A DNA stretch of 64,000 nucleotides from Floccularia luteovirens. Its lineage: Eukaryota; Basidiomycota; Agaricomycetes; Agaricales; Squamanitaceae. A program made the translations under genes and the position numbers. Positions 24,891 through 37,189 of this stretch are shown piece by piece. The notes below the pieces were generated by a model. That model was not told where the DNA came from. It did no database searches and saw only the letters and a list, made by a program, of their open reading frames with translations. The DNA is taken from positions 310,001 through 374,000 of the forward strand of contig VSJF01000012.1 of assembly GCA_009739215.1 (NCBI GenBank), written 5' to 3'. Numbering within the stretch: position 1 is the first letter of the stretch; every line of letters starts with the position of its first letter.

Positions 24891-26948
24891 ATGGCTTCTC
24901 TGAACGATGAAAGTTCGGAACTGTCTCCTACATCCCCGGTGGAAGAATCGGACGTCGCGTTAGATCCTGTCGTGGAATCAGAACCAATACCAGGCTTAGA
25001 TGGGGTACCAGTGAGATGTACGTGAATGTTCTCGTTGCCTGATGTGAATCACTGTCAACGCCTCTGCGCAGGGTATGATGTACGTAGCGCATATATAGTA
25101 CATTTATCTTTCTGAAGTCGACTGATCTCGGCAGGCGGACCGGACAGAACCCTATACTAGGATTTCACCTTTCCAGGAGAAACATGACACAAGTGTTGAG
25201 TGCGTGTTGTAACATTATGTTCAACAGGACTGGGCCAATTATCTGCCTAGGTTCCTTTACAAACCGTTAACACTCTCTGCCCTCTCTTTCGGGCTTGTCG
25301 TCCTTGCCTATGTCGCTACCACACAGGATGTGCTAGAAGAGGGTCGGGATAAGAGACGAGTGTAAGTCAATTGTTTTGACAACCTTAGGATCTGTGCTTA
25401 CATTGATCTTAGAGGAGTATATGCAGCGATAACTTCTTTCCTAGTCTTTTCTATGCTGCAATTTCGCGATGGGCCATTTATTCGACCACATCCCGCATTT
25501 TGGCGCATTATTTTAGGAGTCAACTTACTTTACGAGTTAGCACTTGTATTCCTACTGTTCCAGGACCTCGGGACGGCGAGAACAATGCTCACCTATATCG
25601 ATCCAAACCTAGGCGTCCCATTACCTGAAAAGAGTTACGCAGAAGATTGCTCACTTACTAAAGAGACAATCTGGGTTTGTTGGCAAATACTTTTTAAAAG
25701 TTATCATGCTTATATTCGGTTAGAATGCAATGGACATCTTCTGTCTTGCTCATGCTCTAGGGTGGTTTGGCAAAGCAATGATACTTCGTGATTACTGGTT
25801 TTGCTGGGTTGGTTGCATAGTAGTTATCACACTTTACCGTATTGATGATCAGCAGATTCTCAGCATAGCCTTTGAGCTAGCGGAATATAGTCTCCAGCAC
25901 CAGCTGCCAAATTTTGCTGAGGTGCGATAAAATCTAGTAAATCCATTTATCGACGCTTACTTTCAATCAAGTGCTGGTGGGACCACGTAGGCTCATATTT
26001 AATTTGGTATTTTTTAGGGTCACTGAAAAATAACCTGCAAGTGGGTCCTTGATGTATTGGTATGTAACTGGATTGGAACATATCTCGGTAAGCTGTTTTC
26101 TTTTGTACCATGGGCCCGAACTCATGGAATCTCAGGGATGAAGACTTGTCAGTATTTTGAAGTCAAGGTGGGTCACTGTCCACCCATACCCAATGAAAAT
26201 TTGATAGACGCTTTACAGCATTATGAGTGGCGGGGTTTTCGTCATACCCATGGAATTCGTCCAAAAGCCAAACGATTACTCAGTCAGTTTTCTCCACACG
26301 ACTTCACCGCTTTCAAATGGGGTACCGCGACCGATTTTGTTCATTTCATAACGGTGGTGCTATTGTTAGCTATTTTTCTCGCCGCCGAGCTCAATCCTTT
26401 CTATCTAAAAGTGAACATTTTTTCTCTTGCCAAGCAAATTACGGAAATGTTGATATTATACTGCGCAGAGCCTGTTATGGATGGAACCTGATCATCCCAT
26501 CATAATCCTTCGTATTACATTTGTCTTCCTGTGCGCGTTACCTGCTGTACGAGAGCTATACCAGTATATCAATGACCCGAGGTAAGACCGTCTCTATATC
26601 ATGAATTCAGGTGTATTTTTATTCACACGCGTGTTGCCAGGCGTGCAGTGAGAATGGGTCAGCACGTCTGGCTGTTACTTGCTACCATAATGACGGAACT
26701 CTTGGTAATTACGAAATGGAGTAATGGCCAGTTCCACGAACCTCTCCCAACTAGGGTCAAGTGGGGGTGGACATTTGCTGCAACCCTTCTTGTACTCTAT
26801 CCATCCATTCAGGTGGGTAGTCATTCCCTGATACACGCAGTCCATGCGTTGACACATTTTCTTGTCGTTTCAGTTTGGCATTCCTAGTATCAGGCGATAT
26901 GTCCGAAAACATTCAAGACAAAGAAAGCCAAGGCTTCATAAGGAGTAA
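24891..26948 (+). CDS. Phosphatidylserine synthase, base-exchange type (PTDSS1/2 family)
   Basis: Integral membrane enzyme (ER in other eukaryotes) that swaps the headgroup of phosphatidylethanolamine or phosphatidylcholine for serine. ATG 24891 gives a Ser/Glu-rich N-terminus (MASLNDESSELSPTSPVEES); stop is TAA at 26946-26948 after RQRKPRLHKE. Family blocks are plain: [122 protein letters not shown], and YEWRG with a following RPKAKR segment. Several hydrophobic helices match a polytopic membrane protein. About ten introns are needed. Ascomycete yeasts use the unrelated CDP-diacylglycerol-dependent Cho1 instead, so the enzyme type is notable. Exon edges are approximate. Confidence 0.88.
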
Positions 26949-27849
26949 AGAAGCTGTTACATCTAACGTATCCATTCTTTGTAATCTCGTTCTCTATCTC
27001 ATAATGACATTTTCGACTGAAGTTCTCCGTTTATGGCATGACTATGTGGGAGTACAAGGACATTTATAGATTCTCCATAGACGTCGGATAATGTCCGACA
27101 GAAAGGTGTTGAGCCACCGCCTCAACAGGAATATACAATGATGACCTAAGACGATATGTAAGATGATGCATAATAATTTAACCCGGCGCCGAATATTCCT
27201 CATTATGAGATACATAGGATTTTTACTAAGTTTAAGGCAGGTACACTACTGTAGCGAAGAAAATCGGCGAAATCTCAAAACCGTACAAACCTGTATCACA
27301 TGTGTTCTTTCTTTCATCAGACGTCTAATTATAAACAAGATTGATATAGGGTACCTACTGTAGAGGGCTTGACACGATTTGATCCCGCGCTAATCACAAG
27401 CTGTTGTATTAGGCGAAATGAAGCATCGGAACGACCGGAAAGGTATTCTGATAGATCTTATAAAGCTGGTGATCATATTTTCTTGGACCTAGTAAAATTA
27501 GCCAATTATACTTCTTCGTACTTATCATTGAAAGGATGAGAAAATAGTCCGATCGGGGAGCAATAAAAATGCCGTGTTAGGTGTGAAGCATGCTGTATCA
27601 TACCTTCTGTCGAGTTCGGAATCAAAAGTTCAATATCGATAAAATATCCCTCAACACAATGATTCCAGTGGGGAATTTCTTATCAAGAACATTAGATAAG
27701 GACAGTAGCAGTCTGTTTAGCAAACCCTTGTGATCCAAGCAAGTACAATCAAGCAGCAACGAACAGCCACAGCTGCCACTCTTTGTCATAACTATCATAT
27801 TATTTACACAAACCGTCAAGCTCGTTATCATTTTCTGTAAGGAACAGCC
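26949..27849. other. Intergenic, synthase to KIN17
   Basis: AT-rich, no recognised coding exon or RNA gene. It holds the 3' end of the synthase transcript and the KIN17 promoter. Confidence 0.4.
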
Positions 27850-28928
27850 ATGCCTCGTGCTGAAGGTACGAGATTCTGACATATTTGCACTCTCAAGACT
27901 AACAACAACCAAACCCTTAGTCGGAACCCCCAAATATGTAGCAAACAAGATGAAGTCGAAGGGCCTTCAACGGCTAAGATGGTATTGCCAAGTTTGTGAG
28001 AAGCAATGTCGCTGATGAAAATGGCTTCAAATGCCATGCCGCCTCTGAGTCCCATCTAAGACAAATGCTCGTCGTCGGAGAAGCATGCAGGAAGTCATAT
28101 AGCCGGCTTCTCAAACCAATTTCAGTCTGAATTCGTTGCACTTCTTTCTCGTCGGTTCGTATTGATTCTACTGCTGTTTCTGAGGAGGGTTTATTCTGAC
28201 GCTCACCCCTTAAAGGTTTGGTACCAAACGAGTTCGAGCTAACCAAGTCTACCAAGAGTACATTGGTGACAAACACCATCTGCACATGAACTCGACTCGT
28301 TGGGTTACACTGACTGAGTTTGTGAAACACCTTGGGCGAACGGGTGTGGCTCGTGTGGATGAAACTGAGAAGGGTTGGTTCATTGCATGGATTGACAGCA
28401 GCCCCAAAGCACTTGCTAAAGCAGTACGTACAACTCTTGCTAATTTTTCGACCTGGTTTTGACCCCCAAGCTTAGGAAGCGTCCATGAAGAAAGAACGCG
28501 CTACTGTATCAGACGAACAGCGGGAGCGAACGCTCATTGCTGAACAAATTGAACGAGCAGCAGCTGAAGCTGAAAGTGGACCATCCAACTCCGAATCACC
28601 GGCAGCTGAAGAAGGCTTGAAACGTGAGGAAGGCTCTGAGAAAGTCGTTCTCTCAATTACTCCCAAACCTCTTGCTGTGCCTCCTATAGCATCTACAAAT
28701 GGTATGAAGATGAACCCATTAAAACCTGTAATCAATCCCCTAAAGGCGAACCCCCTCAAACGTGCTAACGTGTTCAAATCTGGAGCTTCTGCAACTGCTA
28801 GTCAGGATATAGATAAAGGTGTTGTAAATGAGAAGAAAAGAGCGGCTCCCATGAGTGCCGCAGAGAGGCTCATTATGGAGGATCAGGAGCGGAAGCGAAG
28901 ACGTATGGAAAGGGATGGTGTGGCTTAG
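27850..28928 (+). CDS. KIN17: KIN17 DNA/RNA-binding zinc-finger protein, zinc-finger exon disturbed
   Basis: Nuclear protein tied to DNA replication and repair and to spliceosomes. ATG 27850 opens a 16-base exon (MPRAE), and the second exon starts at 27921 with VGTPKYVANKMKSKGLQRLR and WYCQVCEKQCR. Downstream come HAGSHIAGFSNQFQSEFVAL, LSRRFGTKRVRANQVYQEYI, HHLHMNSTRWVTLTEFVKHL and DETEKGWFIAWID (winged-helix region), then a Lys/Glu-rich tail with MSAAERLIMEDQERKRRR. Stop at 28926-28928. Between CEKQCR and HAGSHIAG the DNA encodes the expected DENGFKCHAASESHLRQM, but in another frame: one extra base at about 28013 and another at about 28083. A 53-base GT-AG intron (28008-28060) would restore the frame while dropping half of the zinc finger. 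It has no C-terminal KOW domain, unlike animal KIN17. See findings. Confidence 0.85.
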
Positions 28929-30113
28929 GCATTAAATATTTTCTTTTGTACGTTATTTATGCTATAATCATTGTACCTGTAGATGCCCTTTGAAAGACTT
29001 TGTGGACCTAATCTTTAGTTTCGCCTTCCTGTGACAGGTATAACGCAGTTCATCATGTATTTTACAATGTGCGATCAATGTGAACGTTGTGGCAATGCGA
29101 GCTTTGCAAGTCGTGTTATGATCGTATTCATGTTCGAAATCAAACCGATGTTCTGCCTGACAAACACCTTGATGTTAGTCCCACAGTTGTCCCTAATATG
29201 ATGGGAGTGTTGTGGCCTGGGTATCATAACACTGTTATCATAGATGGTTTAATTGGTGACCTGTATTGCGATCCATCGCACCTTCCGAAGCTACTGGGCC
29301 CATCTAGGACCTATAAATTAATTGATAAGATACAACATTTTAAAGAACAAAAGCAAATTGTTAGCGGAACAGGAACCCATATGGAACATTGCAGAACCTC
29401 ACAGTTATCAAGGCTCCGCCGAGGATTACCGAGGGTATTTGTAAATTCGGGGTGTGGATGGGGTCCTTACTGTATTGGTATTGGCGTAAATTCATGCATA
29501 CTACTACTATGGGCAGACACTCCAATACGTGGATAGTCATTGCCCTCAGGACGTTCAACCGAATCCTTACACTTTTGATCGGCTGTGTGATTTCTATGTG
29601 ATTTGCTTGTTTTTGTTATGCAATCCATGCACAAAATACACAGACAAATTTGTTCATTGCGAGACAGATTCGAGTAAAGTTTTCATATCATGATAAGATA
29701 AGAATCTTTCAGGACTGCCCGTGTTCTCAAATTCCTTAAGCCTCATGCAGTAAGGTGAGTTTAGGGGCTGTCAGTCCGTAATTCTTTCTGGTCGTGTGCG
29801 GCGATCAAAAGCTGTGCGTCCAACGCGGGTCTGAATTTCAATTCTGTTGAAAAGTTGATAGATATGTTCTCTACAATTACAAAATCAAAGCATTATCATG
29901 AGTATAGTTCGAGTTAATCGGAACAAAATTATTGAGAGGAAGCAGCAAAGACATTCTTGATGGGGTAGCCAAGCTCGTGGGACGGTTCGTGTCAGAGCAT
30001 GGACAAACGTTGCCGAAGTTTCAGGGTTTCAATGGCCGCAACTTCGTGTTGTTCGTTAAGAAGAAGAAGGCTAAGGACAAACTAAACCTCCTCCTGTTCG
30101 CCCCCCGTCAACA
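28929..30113. other. Intergenic, KIN17 to GH5
   Basis: About 1.2 kb. A 149-codon open frame at 29087-29536 (plus) has no recognised domain, signal peptide or splice continuation and is left unannotated. The last 200 bases are probably the 5' leader of the glucanase gene. Confidence 0.4.
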
Positions 30114-33100
30114 ATGGCGCACTACAGTAACTTGTCCATGAGGGAAGTTGAGCCTGGAATGACACACACTCCCAACGAGAGGACGGCCCTTTCACTAGAC
30201 CAACTTCACGATAACCCGGAGGATGAATTTATTATAGACATGGTAAGCGCTCAAAACCGTATTCGTATGCAAATCCTGATATGCGATGGTTGGATAGTAT
30301 CGAGATCAATCCCCTCTACCAATAAACTCTCAGAGTAAACCAAGTTTCTCTGAATTTCAGCCTCCTCAGTACCATCGCAAATCACGAAAAATGAAAATTG
30401 CACTCATCGCTGCAGCCATTTTTGTCGTAGTGGCGGTTGCGGTTGCGGTACCTTTGGCTATAAAACTAACCAAAAATGACTCGAGCTCTTCTTCAAATTC
30501 CAATGCTAATGGAAACGGAAATGGAAATAGTACCACAGGCGGCGGGAAGTCAGATGGAACAACATCCGGCAAAACTGGCAGCTTGATAACGATGGATGAC
30601 GGAACGACTTTCACGTATCAAAATGACTTTGGAGGTGAATGGGCCGCGGATCCCAAACAACCGTTTGCACTCGGTGGACAGGCACAGAGCTGGAGCAAAC
30701 GCATCGGAGAGGAATGGGTTTGGGGAACTGATGTTGCTAGAGGTGTCAATCTTGGGTAAGCCAATCTACATTTTATCATTTTATCATATTATTTATAGAA
30801 AATTCGCATACATAGGGGATGGCTGGGTAAGAATGGGTCACGCATGATACTCAAGCCAACTAACGGTATGATCCCTCAGTGACCGAACCCTTCATATGTC
30901 CGGCCCTAGTATGAGAAGTACGTTAATTCGAGCTCTGTACATGTCGTCGATGAATGGACACTCTCCAATGCAATGGGTGACAAGCTGGCAGAGGAGATGG
31001 AGGAACACTACAAAACATTCATTGTAAGTTATATCAGTCTAGTCGTAACAGTGGGTCAGTTTCCTATCTGTTTACTTGCAGACAGAAAAGGATTTTGCCG
31101 ATATTGCGGGTAAGTAATTTTTTTACCGTTATAGAAATCTACAATATGTTGATCGACCAAAAATTCAAGCTGCGGGCCTGAACTGGGTCAGAATACCAAT
31201 CGGTTTTTGGGCAATAGAAACAATGAACGGCGAACCATTTTTGGTTGGGACATCGTGGACATATTTCCTTAAAGCGTTAGTCTCTCTTTTTGTACGGTTA
31301 GAATGATGCTGAGATCTTCACCATGTTAAGGATACAATGGGGAAGGAAGTATGGTATCCGCATCTATCTCGACTTACATGCTCTTCCTGGGAGTCAGAAT
31401 GGATGGGTAAGTTGTTATCACTTCAGGTCAACAATCTCTAACCTTCGAAATAGAATCACTCCGGAAAAAGTAAGGAAGCTCAGCAGATCACAGCGTGGTT
31501 GATTCTTTACTTATTTACTCTGTTCATCAGGCGGAACGGTCAACTTGTGAGTCGTTCCTTTCTCTGAGGCTGTTCATTAAACATATCTCGCGTTTATTAG
31601 TATGTATGGGGTAATGGGTCTAGCCAATGCACAGCGGACTCTGTCTTATCTTCGCATCATTACGGAATTTGTCAGTCAAGAACAGTATCGAGATGTTGTG
31701 GGCATGTGAGTCAAAGAACTCACTTCTGGCTTCTTCGATTTGACATATGAAACCACAGTGTCGGGATTGTAAATGAGATTCTTTGGGGTACTATCGGACA
31801 GCAGGCTGTACAGAGCTTCTATCTTGCAGCATATGAAGCAATCAGAAATTCGACGTATGTATATACTCTTCATCATTTGCTAGACAGTAACTTATTTTAA
31901 TAGCGGAACTGGTTCCGGACAAGGTCCGTACATTGCTATCCATGAAGGCTTCCAAGGCGTACCTATCTTTCCTAATCTCCATTTATGTGATGCTAATGTG
32001 TTCTTCACAGCCAGCTCTATGGGAAGGGTAAGGGTTCATGAACCTTGACATTTTGATTGTAACTTATGGGTCCAAAGTTTTCTGGCCGGCGCTGACAGGC
32101 TTGCTTTGGATCAGCATCCAGTAAGTTTATCGTACATGCTATGTTAACATGGTGTTGATGGTTGTGTCAATAGTACCTAGCCTTCATGGGTGACCTGACT
32201 AGCACGTAAGTGGAAAGATATTCTTGAAGCTGATCCTTACCAATTATTTCATTGCCTTGTCTAGCCCTGACCAAATTGCTGTGAAACCTTGGTATGTCTT
32301 CTGTTGATATCTTAAGGACGAATCTTGAATTTACATTCTCACGGATTTAGTTCCTGGGCAGTAGCCACAAATCAATCTCAGAAAGTTTTCGGTGTTACGG
32401 TTGGAGGGGAATTCTCTTCCGCTATCAATGATTGCGGCCTATGGTCAGTGACAGTATCTCCTATCTGTTCCACCTATTTGGAAAGTAACCGGGCGTGCTT
32501 CTTAGGTTAAGCGGGATTGGGTCGACTCCTAGCCACCCGGACTGTGCACAATGGGATAATTGGAGCGTGCGTGAAATCAGTTCTTTGTTTACGTTCAAGA
32601 TCACGTTGGCTCATGGTAGAACACCCGCTATAGGCATATTCTCCCTCGGTCATCGCCAGCTTGAAAAAGGTCACGATGGCATCAATGGATGCATTGCAGA
32701 ACTTCTTTTTCTGGACGTGGAAAATAGGAAATTCCACCGTACTAGGAACATCATCCAGTCCGCTTTGGCATTACAAGTTGGGTCTTGAGCAGGGTTGGGT
32801 TCCGAAAGGTATACCTTATGACTTCTGCATTCATCCTGATATTCATGAGCGTGAGCCTTGTTAGACCCTAGAGAAGCCATCGGACATTGTGCCTCAGTAC
32901 TTGGCTCTTCGCAGCCATTCGACGGAGTATATGCACCTACAGCTACAGGAGGAGTAAGAAATATCTTTTACTACTAACTTATTGTCCTCACATATCATGC
33001 AGGCGGGCGCCGGCACAGTCGACCCTGTACAAGCTTCATCACATGCGTTCCCTCCACCCACAGTTTCTCCTTCATTTTCGGGCTCTCAAATAACCCTTCT

Positions 33101-33550
33101 ACCAACATATACAGCTACAGGAGCCATTAAGACGTTATTTGCACCTACGTTCACCGCCGCCCCCTCTGCGACTGTTGGTACTGGATGGACTAACCCTGCG
33201 GACAACGCCAAAGCTTATGTGTAAGTAATTGTCCCCTCCTACTCATTAATGTGTTGATGACCATTTTTCTATACTCCCAGTCCTGTGGCTGGCTGTCAGT
33301 ATCCAGAGTAAGTCCACGGATGTTAATTTAACCCTTCGCATCTCACGAAACCCCTTACAGTGCATGGAATGCTGTCAACGCTACCCTTCCTGCTAACTCC
33401 ATGTACAGGCCCTTGATTTGCTCAGTGGTTGCTCCCACATTATTTAATGTCTTTGTGATATTGTGTGACAATCGAGAACCATTTATTCCACGAACTGTTA
33501 TGACCATTCCTATAGTGGCTACATCTTCTCAGCGCACGGACATTTTTTAG
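30114..33550 (+). CDS. GH5 exo-beta-1,3-glucanase, type II membrane form
   Basis: Wall-modifying glycoside hydrolase. ATG 30114 gives a 45-residue cytosolic head (MAHYSNLSMREVEPGMTHTP), then a helix IALIAAAIFVVVAVAVAVP near residue 60, an Asn/Ser/Gly-rich stalk and the catalytic domain. Catalytic-domain blocks: VARGVNLGGWLVTEPF, WVRIPIGFWAIET, LDLHALPGSQNGWNHSGKSG, GIVNEI (acid/base Glu), YIAIHEGFQG, LDQHPY, TVGGEFSSAINDCG (nucleophile Glu), FFFWTWKIGN and WHYKLGLEQGWVP. A Ser/Thr/Pro-rich tail follows. There are nearly twenty exons, two of them only 16 bases (31454-31469 and 31531-31546). The stop is uncertain: reading straight on ends at 33550, but a GTACAG donor at about 33405 could give a different end. 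Subfamily GH5_9 is an inference from these blocks. Confidence 0.85.
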
Positions 33551-34271
33551 TTTATGGACGACGTATTAGACTAACTCTTGCTATTTAATGGTTTTGTTCA
33601 CAAAGTATGGCCCCCAGCGTCACATGTGGCAGCGGACTGTTTGTAATGTTTGGAGGTAGAAAATAGAAACGGTTTTTAGTTCAGCGTTGCCGAGGTCAGC
33701 AGATTACTGTTGTGTTGTCATTGACGTAGGAAGCATATGTTGTCCACAGTAGGATGACCCGAGTGATATGTATAAACGTCCAAAAATGGTTAAGCACTTC
33801 GAAACGTGACCTCGGTTGGCTTGCAATGTTCCCACCGGCCCGAAAGAATATGATTTGCTCCCATCGAACACTTCTACCTCATACAACTTGGTTATCGCAC
33901 AATTTGTTGGAGTCCTCAGTTGCGATAAGCCGATTTGATACCCAATCAGAGATCCTCGAATATTGTCTGGTTCGCAGAGCTACGGCTAACTGGACATGGA
34001 TGAAAATTACTGAAGCGTCTCTGCTCATCTCTGCTTCCGTCAAGTCTCTGCGTAGATTTGTCTGGAAAAATTCCGCAAAAACCGAAGGGGTTACGTTCCA
34101 CATAATCAATCGGTCACCAGTTCTATGTGTGCCGTAGCCACCCATCCCTATACAGAAGCAAGGACTCCCGCATTAATTTGTATCCCCATCCTTCCGAGTG
34201 GATATAAGTGGGGTATGAGGCCATAAATATAACATACCCCACATTATATTTGTGGTTGACTCCTTTCCATT
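33551..34271. other. Intergenic, GH5 to MFS
   Basis: Overlapping open frames at 33754-34137 (plus) and 33879-34145 (minus) show no domain or splice continuation and probably are chance. The right end is the MFS promoter. Confidence 0.4.
34201..34231 (+). promoter_or_regulatory. TATA-like elements upstream of the MFS gene
   Basis: GATATAAG at 34201-34208 and CATAAATATA at 34222-34231 lie 40-70 bases before the ATG at 34272. Either could be the TATA box; the first allows a more normal leader length. Confidence 0.4.
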
Positions 34272-36826
34272 ATGTCTGCGAAAATGTCTCCCAGCGAGCC
34301 CGACCAGAAGGAGAGCATATCACTCGAGGAACACAGCACACCTACACCTGAGCTAATAGATGCGCTGCCTACCCCTGGAACGCCGGAGCGTTTGTTGGCG
34401 GAGAAAAAGCTCGTTCGAAAACTCGATATGAGAGTACTTCCAACGATTTTCGTAATTTATATCATGAATTATATCGATGTGAGTTCCCATTTGGTTTTAT
34501 GGTACAGAACTCATACAGATCATCTAGCGCAATGGTGTCACGACTGCCAGGCTTCAAGGCATGGAACAGGACTTGCATATAACTGGTAGATATTAGTATC
34601 TTAGTATGGAAACATCTATGACTTCATCCATCATTTTCAGATGTCCAATATGCTACTGTCATTGCTATTCTCTTTGTTTCGTACTGCCCAGCTCAGATAC
34701 CTTCGAATATGGTGATTTCACTAAATAATTCATAACGTTAGATTTCTAACCTATATCAACCCATACATTTTAGCTTCTAAACTATATGACAAGGTAGAAT
34801 ATTAAATTTTTCTGAAGGTCGATGAGACTTACGATTTCATTTAGACCATCAATATTTATAGGCACAAATGTAGTTCTATGGGGACTCACGAGTGCATTGA
34901 CAGGGGTTAGCATAATACTTTTTTTTCCCCTTCGAGTGTTAATGATGTTAAATATCTCAGATTACCCACAATTTTGCCGGAATCCTTGCATGCCGGGTTT
35001 TCATCGGACTGCCTGAGGCAGCATTTTACCCAGGGACTATCTACCTATTATCTCGCTGGTATACAAAAAAAGTGACTCTACACTGTCCCAATCAACGCGT
35101 GCAGCAGTAACGTTTTATCTATGATATCAGGAACTGGCCTTCCGTTCTGCCGTCCTCTATGCAGGTCTCATGATATCTAATGCTTTCGGCGCAGTGAGTG
35201 GATATTTTCATCCACGTTGTGTAGCCCAAAATAATAATTGAACAGCTTATTGCTGCTGGCATATTATCAAGTATGGAGGGAAAGCGAGGAATTAGAGCAT
35301 GGAGATGGTAAGTTCACGAACTCGATGGGGTGCTGTGCTCAACAATTTTATAGGCTATTCTTTATCGAGGCAGGTCAATTTATACTATAAAGCAGGAGGT
35401 GACTCACGTTGATCTAGGGCTGCATCACTATCGTCGTGGGCCTTAACAGCATGTGAGATTTACCTGTCTTGTAGTCCAAGAAATATCCAAGGGATTACTA
35501 ATGTTAACTAAGGTGGCTTCTTCCAGACTATGTTAATATTTCCAACCAATTCTTGGCTTTGTTTAACCTCATTTCATTCAGCCTAACAATACTCGATGGA
35601 TCACTGGGCCAGATCGAAGGCTTGCACAGGCACGTCTATCAGAGGATGCTGGCGAAGCAGATAAAGATAACGCTGAAGACTCGTGAGTAAAATTTTATTT
35701 CTAAAAGGGCGAAAGATTTTTACATTTCCGAAAATAGACCTCTAAGAGGCTTGATATTGGCCATTAAAGATCCCATAGTTGGCATTTTCTCGATAATGAC
35801 AATCGCACAACTCTTGGGTCTCAGCTTTGTGCAATTTTTCCCAACGTAAGATTTAACTATAAGAGTTAAAAGTATTGGTATGGTATTAATGAAGGTATAG
35901 ATTGACACAGACTCTTGGCTTCGATACGACAGTGTCCCTACTGCTTGCTGCGTGAGTACTTGTCAATATTGATTCTTTCAGTTTTTAACCAATAATGCAG
36001 TCCTCCATGGATATTAGCGTCTCTCGTTTGCTGTTTGAACGCTTGGCATGCAGGTCAGCTAGGAATCGGAACTTCAACACTGTCTCATTTGGGTTGACAA
36101 AATTACAGATAGAACAGGAGAAAGGTTTTTCCATATTGCAGGTTGGTGGTGGGGAGTTATCCTCGGCTTTATAATTGGACTTTCGACGATGTCAATTGCT
36201 GGGCGCTATGTTGCCTTGTTCCTGATGGCTTGTGGGTATTGTGGTCAGTATTCCCTGATTAGATATATCGTGTTATTGTTGACAAGCCTGGTTATTAGGA
36301 TTTGCAATGACTCTGGTATGGGTCTCGAATGCAGTGCCTAGACCGCCTGCGTAAGTGACATCCCAAATATTAAAGAACAAAATTCAATATTCTCCAATCC
36401 AGGAAACGTGCCGCCGCGATAGGAATAGTCAATGGCTTCGGTAATATCGGAAATGTGTACGTGGCTTCTCAACACCATTTCCTTCAACTAAATATGGAGT
36501 AGGATTGGATCTTATACATGGAAAGCGGCATGGGGACCGGAATATCACCAGTCTATGGCAATTTCCCTCGGTGCACTTGTTTTGAGTAGCCTTTTATCAA
36601 GTTGGTATGAATTGATTTATGTATAGACTACTTACTTCACTGACTCTAAATTGGTTTGGTAGTAATTCGACAGATGCTTGTAAGAAGGAACAAGAAACTT
36701 GATAGGGATGAAAAGGCAGTCATGGAAGGTGCCAATAGGGAGCGCGTCGAATTGGCAGCGCGTCTGGAAGGTCTCACATTTGAAGAAGCAATGGAGAGGA
36801 GGAAAGGATACCGGTACCTGTACTAA
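34272..36826 (+). CDS. MFS anion:cation symporter (allantoate/vitamin permease type)
   Basis: Plasma-membrane major facilitator of the Dal5/Tna1-like ACS family, which carries organic anions such as allantoate, nicotinate or pantothenate. ATG 34272 gives a Ser/Glu-rich head and then KLVRKLDMRVLPTIFVIYIM and NYID, the typical start of TM1. Further blocks: DVQYATVIAILFVSYCPAQI (spliced near 34640), PSNM, FIGTNVVLWGLTSALTG, GLPEAAFYPGTIYLLSRWYT, RSAVLYAGLMISNAFGALIA, WRWLFFIEG, GWWWGVILGFIIGLSTMS, KRAAAIGIVNGFGNIGN and YTWKAAWGPEYHQSMAIS. It ends with a charged cytosolic tail (RVELAARLEGLTFEEAMERR) and stop at 36824-36826. Twelve helices are expected and about a dozen introns are seen. The substrate cannot be told from the sequence. 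Confidence 0.88.
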
Positions 36827-37120
36827 AGATTGGTAGTTGCTTCTACTATAGTTAGCCAGCTTTTTATATTGAACGTTGTTGAATAGCTATTGAATTTGTA
36901 CGATGTAAATATAATGATGTTTGCAATTGGTGATTTGATGGAATGTTCTTTACTTGGCATGGGTTCAGAGTCATACCTCAGCATAAAGTCCCCATGTTTT
37001 AGAGAACCTGGAAGCAACACTGCACTACTTCCCATTTAACAATTGTTCCAAATGGAATTGTAATGGAATTCTCAGGTTATTTTACAATGACACTTGCTGT
37101 TCCTGGCACTTGGCTCATGG

Positions 37121-37132
37121 ATATATATAAAA
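37121..37132 (+). promoter_or_regulatory. TATA box of the BTB gene
   Basis: ATATATATAA followed by AA, about 60 bases before the preferred ATG at 37190. It also argues against the in-frame ATG at 37094, which lies upstream of it. Confidence 0.55.
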
Positions 37133-37189
37133 ACACCCAATCAGCGTGAAGACGCATCAAACGTTACTCAACCTCGCAGAGTCGCTCTC

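Noticed and set aside
37094..37189. Upstream in-frame start for the BTB gene (ATG 37094)
   Set aside because: It lies before a good TATA box at 37121-37132 and the added residues do not look like a BTB head.
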